The notes under the pieces: generated by a model | Seen by the model: the letters and a program-made list of their open reading frames with translations, nothing else | Told to the model about the DNA's origin: nothing | The model's database searches: none | Translations under genes and position numbers: made by a program | Origin: Candidatus Poseidoniaceae archaeon | GTDB taxonomy: Archaea; Thermoplasmatota; Poseidoniia; Poseidoniales; Poseidoniaceae | Direction of reading: 5' to 3' | Length of the DNA stretch: 47,055 nucleotides | Assembly (NCBI GenBank): GCA_028822845.1 | Contig: JAPKCS010000014.1 | Span: 1-47,055, forward strand | Part shown: positions 42,518 through 47,055 of the stretch, piece by piece | Numbering within the stretch: the stretch's first letter is position 1 | Layout of the letters: each line of letters opens with the position of its first letter

Positions 42518-45034
42518 CTATTCCAAACGGTGAGCAAAACTGCGGGCAAAGAGAAGCGCTCCAATCTCCTCGTTTCCTTCTCGTAACGATTCAATGCCGA
42601 TGCTTGGCCATGATTCAACAGGTCGAGCAAGCCATCCAACCAGTGGGTGTAATCGGCCATAATGGACCGGTTCCTTTCGCTTGTGAGTCGCCAACATGTC
42701 GTGAACATCGAGCAAGGCTGCCTTCCCTGTGCCCTCTTCAACGAGGTGGATTTGAAGCACATCTTCAAGCAATAACTGGGCGTTGGGATGGGGCGTAGGT
42801 AATCCGGGCAACCCCCCTCGTTCACCCGGGGGACGCGCCAGCAAAGCAGGCCATGCAACGTCATGATCGCGTAACCAACGCCTGCCTGATGAAGAGGACA
42901 GTTGGATTTTGAGCCAATCTGCAGCCCATGCGGTCCACCATGCAGAGGGCATGATGCTCATGGCATGGCGCAAAAATTCAGGTGCCATTGCTTCGTTTGC
43001 CTCGAGCATCGAGTGCGCTGTGGACCAGGTGTGGAGGAGCGATGATTTGGCATGGTTTTGACCTGCGTTTAAGCACATCAACAAGCATGCTTGGTTGGCT
43101 TCATTGAGGGGTGCGCCAAGAGGGAACAACGCTTCTAGCACCTGTTCGCTGTGGTGTGGGTCGAGCAGCCAAAGTTCGCATGCAGTCTCAATCATTGGAT
43201 GGAATTCATCGGACAAGTGTTGGCTTGACAACAAAAGACCGCAGGCCATCCATGAACTCAGCGTCTTGTCATCGAGAAAATGTTCGTACCGAAGAATTGA
43301 TTCGACGTTGTGCGTGAAACGCTGACGCACCTTTTCCAATGCTCGTCCAGTCCATTCATCGGAGGCCTTTGGCATCGCTTGAATCAGGGTTGAAGTTTCA
43401 CACGATTCCACCGGTAACAAGTCCGCCCAACCGGTGTCCAGGAGGTTTCGCAAACGGATCCAACGGCTGCTGCGATCATCTTCTGGTGTTGCAATCCATG
43501 AGGCTAAAGGGGACGTGGCCTCGTTAATATTCGCCCATGCTTCATCACCCCGAGGGTGGAACGCGAGGGCTTGCCACATCGCTTTTCTATGTTCGAGCGA
43601 GGGCTCAAAGACTGTGAAAAGTTGAGCATCATAGGTTTCTCCATTGTATGCAGCAAGCATTTCCATTGCCGTTGCAGGAACGCGCTCATGGACTGCCATT
43701 GGCCGTCGGTCTGCGTTTGATTCCGGTAATTGGACAGTAAAGGTCCGACCTCGGCCCAAACGGAGGGCCACTTGACCGAGTTTCCCGGTGGATTTCAATG
43801 ATGCAGAAGCATGGTTCAATGCCACGGGTTCGCCGTGTGAGGTGAGCAACAAGCGGCACCGTTGGGATGCGAGGAGGTCTTCGAGCAACGATCGGTTGGC
43901 TTCGACGGGGTGGTTCCATTCGACGGTGCACTCCAGTGTTGTGTCGGTGAGGAACCATTCGAGCAACGAAGCAGCCCCATCGCTTGTGGTGCCAGCGAAG
44001 TTCAGGTTTGACAGCGCCTCTCCGAGCGTCCAATTGGCTTTTCCAAAATCTGATAAGAGTGCACGCTGGACCGAAATTGAAGGCGCAAGGTCTTCTTCGC
44101 CAATCAAGTAGCGGCACATTTCTTGGAACTTTTGTTCGAGTTTGTGGTTCGCTAACCTTGGGTGACGCCGGCGCAGCCAATACCACAGGGCTTCCAAGGG
44201 CAAGGTCCGATCCTGGCCACTTTGACGCCGATCTTCAAACATCAAGGCGTCCATGCTCATTGCTTCTAATGCCAATTTCCGGCTCACTTGTGATGGTAAA
44301 TGCCCGTGGACCGCCATCGGAGGTCTGATTTCAACAGCGTTGCCAATGGTGTGGCCGAGGGTGTGGCGTCCATATTCGAGCATGTTATGCTGGCTTCCTT
44401 TTTGTTCAAGGCTGCGAAACCAGGAACCCGGCGCCATGTTCCATGTTTGCGTCGGATCGATCAACCTCGCATGAACAACACAAATCGAGGGTGTGCGCAT
44501 CGACCAATCGGTTAGATTTCCTTGTTCCATTGGCTCAGGTGGCGTTGTCGGTGTCAGTGTGTCAAGGTCGTACCAACATGTGGATTCAGTTCGAACGACA
44601 GCCCAACACCCCCCTTTGTTTCCTTTGGAATCGATGCGGGGTTGGGATGCGCCATCAAAGCCCTGCATTGGCAAGTGAATGAGGTCGGATATGAGTGGTT
44701 TCACATAACCAAGCAACACATATTGGCCATCGTGGCCAAGCAGCAATCCATCAGCCTGTGAGGGTGCTTGAACCGATGCACCACGCAGACGTGCCAGCGC
44801 ATCCTGTTCGAGGCGTTGCCGCCCAGGTTCAGTGATGAAGTGAGCAGCGCCTCTGATGCCGGACTGATCTTCACGGGTGACATCTCCACGCTCGCGCAAT
44901 TGGCGCAGAGCAAGCGAGGCGTGGGGCATTTGCAGCGACAAAGCTTCAGCGATGTTGGAGACCGTGCCGCCGCCATCGAGGAGCCAATTGAGGACGCGTC
45001 TCTGGTAACTGCTGCGGATTCGACCTTTCGACAC
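42518..45034 (-). CDS. Large protein with N-terminal winged helix
   Basis: 838 residues from the GTG at 45034, chosen because GGTGA lies six bases before it; a TTG one codon earlier is in frame. Residues 1-75 are a MarR/ArsR-like winged helix (SYQRRVLNWLLDGGGTVSNI; HASLALRQLRERGDVT). The rest is soluble, Trp-rich and unrecognised, with no Walker or zinc motif. A minus-strand TTATAC near 45089 could be its TATA box. It heads a tight operon with two small frames, the CoA fusion and a glycosyltransferase. A DNA-binding sensor with a large effector region is the best description. Confidence 0.75.
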   Translation of the reverse strand: MSKGRIRSSYQRRVLNWLLDGGGTVSNIAEALSLQMPHASLALRQLRERGDVTREDQSGIRGAAHFITEPGRQRLEQDALARLRGASVQAPSQADGLLLGHDGQYVLLGYVKPLISDLIHLPMQGFDGASQPRIDSKGNKGGCWAVVRTESTCWYDLDTLTPTTPPEPMEQGNLTDWSMRTPSICVVHARLIDPTQTWNMAPGSWFRSLEQKGSQHNMLEYGRHTLGHTIGNAVEIRPPMAVHGHLPSQVSRKLALEAMSMDALMFEDRRQSGQDRTLPLEALWYWLRRRHPRLANHKLEQKFQEMCRYLIGEEDLAPSISVQRALLSDFGKANWTLGEALSNLNFAGTTSDGAASLLEWFLTDTTLECTVEWNHPVEANRSLLEDLLASQRCRLLLTSHGEPVALNHASASLKSTGKLGQVALRLGRGRTFTVQLPESNADRRPMAVHERVPATAMEMLAAYNGETYDAQLFTVFEPSLEHRKAMWQALAFHPRGDEAWANINEATSPLASWIATPEDDRSSRWIRLRNLLDTGWADLLPVESCETSTLIQAMPKASDEWTGRALEKVRQRFTHNVESILRYEHFLDDKTLSSWMACGLLLSSQHLSDEFHPMIETACELWLLDPHHSEQVLEALFPLGAPLNEANQACLLMCLNAGQNHAKSSLLHTWSTAHSMLEANEAMAPEFLRHAMSIMPSAWWTAWAADWLKIQLSSSSGRRWLRDHDVAWPALLARPPGERGGLPGLPTPHPNAQLLLEDVLQIHLVEEGTGKAALLDVHDMLATHKRKEPVHYGRLHPLVGWLARPVESWPSIGIESLREGNEEIGALLFARSFAHRLE

Positions 45035-45037
45035 CAA

Positions 45038-45307
45038 GAGTCACCTTGTTGTGAGTGACTGGCCCTTTCTTGATAAATCTTTCAGTATAAGTGGCTACTT
45101 TGTTACATTTAGTTATAGATTTCCACTGGAGGAGTTGCTTTTTACTTACATAAGATGCTGGCGATCCAATAAAAACGGCTCAGAATGGTCAGCAACGGTA
45201 ACCAACAACCTCTGTTCGGAGGAATGGTTATATGAGCGGCCTCGTTCATCTGTAGCAGTGGCCCCCCTCCTTAGTGAGAAAGGGCCTCGTGACAGGAGGA
45301 AAAACGC
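45038..45307. other. Divergent promoter region
   Basis: About 270 bases between the large winged-helix gene (minus) and a small winged-helix gene (plus). It holds TTATAC on the minus strand near 45089 and GGTTATATG on the plus strand (45227-45235), fitting two separate starts. A GGAGG site (45219-45223) is followed by two tiny frames of three and seven codons that may be chance. No dyad or RNA gene was recognised. Confidence 0.4.
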
Positions 45308-45637
45308 ATGAAAACAACCAGAATCAGAGAGAAAATCAAGAAATTCTTAGGCGACCGACCCCGGAACACGGCAGAGATCCTGGAACACATCAACAGCACC
45401 ATGCGCCACGGTACCACCAGCCAACAACTTGGTAACGTGCTCTCCAAGGACAAGGACATTGTCAAAGTCGGTTACATCAAGCGCTCAGGAATCCTTTCCG
45501 GCGGATACGATATCTGCGAATGGGCAACCCGCAACTGGGTTTCATCCAACTGCCCTGGATGGGAAGAAGGAACACCAATCATCATCGATAACGATGGCAA
45601 CGTCTCCACCGGTGGCGCTTCCACTCGCCGTCTCTGA
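45308..45637 (+). CDS. Small winged-helix-like protein
   Basis: 109 residues with a strong Shine-Dalgarno AGGAGG nine bases before the ATG. Residues 1-60 have the helix-turn-helix pattern MKTTRIREKIKKFLGDRP, then AEILEHINSTMRHGTTSQQL, then a wing (IVKVGYIKRSG). The C-terminal part has WATRNWVSSNCPGWEEGTP and ends basic. It has only one Cys, so a metal site is unlikely. Probably a DNA-binding regulator; targets unknown. It is divergent from the large winged-helix gene. Confidence 0.65.
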   Translation: MKTTRIREKIKKFLGDRPRNTAEILEHINSTMRHGTTSQQLGNVLSKDKDIVKVGYIKRSGILSGGYDICEWATRNWVSSNCPGWEEGTPIIIDNDGNVSTGGASTRRL

Positions 45638-45743
45638 GTCATTCAACACCCTCACATCGAACTGATCGCCACTGCTTCATCGATGCAACCCCTCATGCTG
45701 GTTGTGCGATAGACTTCAAGTAGGGCGAGCAGTTGGCCGTGTC

Positions 45744-47018
45744 ATGGATAATTTGGACAAGGGTGAGACTTACACCGTTCGAGACATGTCACTTGCAGAT
45801 GAAGGCGCTCTTCGCGTCGATTGGGCACGAGCTCGTATGCCTGTTTTAGCGAAACTCAAAGCAGAAGCAGAACAAACCAAACCACTTGCTGGAATGCGTG
45901 TCGCTGGTTGCCTCCACGTCACCAAAGAAACCGCTGTCTTGATCGAAGCGATTGGCGCTGCTGGTGCAGAAATCTCTTGGTCGGGCTGCAATCCATTGTC
46001 GACTCAAGACAGTGTTGCTGCTTGGATCGCTCGAGAGGGCTACTCAGTCCACGCTTGGCACGGTCAGTCCAACGAAGACTTCTACTGGTGCATCGACCGC
46101 ACCCTCGAATTCAAACCAACACTGACGCTTGATGACGGTGCAGACCTGATCGTTCGAGTTCACGGTGATAAGTCCGAATACGCTGAAGGCGTCATCGGTG
46201 GTACCGAAGAAACCACCACTGGTGTTCATCGCTTGCGAGCAATGGGCGCAGCTGGGGATCTCCGCTATCCAGTGATTGCAGTCAATGACGCAGTCACAAA
46301 GTGGGACTTCGACAACGTGTATGGAACCGGACAATCCACCCTCGATGGTATCCTCCGCGCTACATCAGTTCTTCTTGCAGGAAAGACATTTGTCGTCTCT
46401 GGCTTCGGTCACTGTGGCAGTGGACTTGCTATGCGTGCTCGTGGAATGGGCGCAAATGTCGTCATCACTGAAGTCGACCCTCTTCCAGCGCTCCGTGCGA
46501 TTATGGAAGGTTACCGAGTCATGACAATGGACGAAGCAGCAAAGATCGGAGACATTTTTTGCACCGCTACCGGTATGGAAGACGTCATCGTTGGGCGCCA
46601 CTTTGAGTCGATGAAAGACGGAGCGATTATCTCCAACACTGGGCATTATGATTGCGAAATCAAGATTTCCGAGCTTGAAGAACTCGCAACATCCGTTCGT
46701 ACCATCCGTCCAGACAATGAAGAATTCCTCATGGCAGATGGCCGGCGTATCTTTTTGTTGGCCCGTGGTCGTTTGGTCAACCTCGCCTCAGCAGAAGGCC
46801 ATCCGTCCGAAGTGATGGACATGTCTTTCGCCAACCAATTCCTTGCTCTTTGCCGTTTGGCCAAGGAAGGCGGATCGATGGGCAAGCAAGTCTATGACAT
46901 CACGACTCAGCAAGACCAAGATCTCGCAACCACAAAGTTGGAGACCCTCGGTTTCAGCATCGATGTTCTTACCGACGCTCAACTGGCTTATCTTGACGAC
47001 TACACAGTCGGCACATGA
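45744..47018 (+). CDS. ahcY: S-adenosylhomocysteine hydrolase
   Basis: 424 residues from the ATG at 45744. Substrate motifs EETTTGVHRL and VNDAVTKWDFDNVYGTGQS are present. The NAD loop GFGHCGSG (about 220-227) replaces the usual GYGxxGKG form, a variant to note. HPSEVMDMSFANQF closes the core. It regenerates adenosine and homocysteine from the product of methyltransferases, keeping methylation going. The protein stops at YTVGT without the C-terminal KPDHYRY-like tail of many homologs. Complete within the window; the last 37 bases are unannotated. Confidence 0.95.
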   Translation: MDNLDKGETYTVRDMSLADEGALRVDWARARMPVLAKLKAEAEQTKPLAGMRVAGCLHVTKETAVLIEAIGAAGAEISWSGCNPLSTQDSVAAWIAREGYSVHAWHGQSNEDFYWCIDRTLEFKPTLTLDDGADLIVRVHGDKSEYAEGVIGGTEETTTGVHRLRAMGAAGDLRYPVIAVNDAVTKWDFDNVYGTGQSTLDGILRATSVLLAGKTFVVSGFGHCGSGLAMRARGMGANVVITEVDPLPALRAIMEGYRVMTMDEAAKIGDIFCTATGMEDVIVGRHFESMKDGAIISNTGHYDCEIKISELEELATSVRTIRPDNEEFLMADGRRIFLLARGRLVNLASAEGHPSEVMDMSFANQFLALCRLAKEGGSMGKQVYDITTQQDQDLATTKLETLGFSIDVLTDAQLAYLDDYTVGT

Positions 47019-47055
47019 GGCTCTAGAGTTGGCAGTGAAGATCTTCCTTTAGGAA

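Noticed and set aside
1-47055. CRISPR array, transposon, integrase or prophage
   Set aside because: No repeated spaced units, transposase/integrase motifs or terminal repeats were seen on reading both strands.

Overview
The window most resembles the genome of a planktonic, surface-water euryarchaeon, probably Marine Group II (Ca. Poseidoniales). This rests on the mix of genes and is an inference. Archaeal information genes are present: Orc1/Cdc6, Cdc48, TtuA-type tRNA thiolase, aspartate carbamoyltransferase with a separate regulatory chain, an archaeal PPAT joined to a DUF359 kinase, and a TrmB-like regulator. They sit beside bacterial-looking genes: a bacterial-type ThrRS, two different photolyases, Nei, and a UbiB-like kinase. 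Several genes have an archaeal TATA box 25-28 bases before the start codon, which implies leaderless mRNAs. Genes inside operons tend to have Shine-Dalgarno sites or ATGA overlaps.

Layout. 0-3 kb: ATP-NAD kinase family protein (minus), then three small membrane or acidic proteins (plus). 3.1-9.5 kb: thrS with a two-hairpin leader, then two large unrecognised membrane proteins meeting tail to tail. 9.7-12.1 kb: pyrBI, meeting a TtuA-type thiolase. 12.1-12.4 kb: the only long gap, with several perfect dyads. 12.4-16.2 kb: a Roadblock/LC7 operon (small Roadblock protein, 1057-residue Roadblock plus coiled-coil protein, small two-helix membrane protein). 16.2-23.0 kb (minus): an operon of DUF4350-like, DUF58 and multi-pass membrane proteins, then PRC-barrel and Cdc48. 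23.1-25.9 kb: aldehyde dehydrogenase and a phytoene/squalene synthase. 26-36.1 kb: a block whose gene content recalls bacterial light-response clusters (SRPBCC-epimerase fusion, class II photolyase, Nudix, ribA, peroxiredoxin, TrmB-like regulator, UbiB-like kinase, FAD amine oxidase/desaturase, FeS-type photolyase). 36-37.8 kb: Nei and a metallo-beta-lactamase-fold protein. 37.8-39.3 kb: a candidate replication-origin intergenic region, a 31-codon leader ORF and orc1/cdc6. 39.4-45 kb: small membrane protein, then (minus) a packed operon of a large winged-helix protein, two small ORFs, the CoA-synthesis fusion and a glycosyltransferase. 45.3-47 kb: a small winged-helix protein and S-adenosylhomocysteine hydrolase.

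The least described systems are the Roadblock/coiled-coil operon, the pair of large membrane proteins beside thrS, the leader ORF coupled to cdc6, and the wHTH-to-CoA-to-glycosyltransferase operon. No tRNA, rRNA, CRISPR array, transposase or phage gene was recognised.
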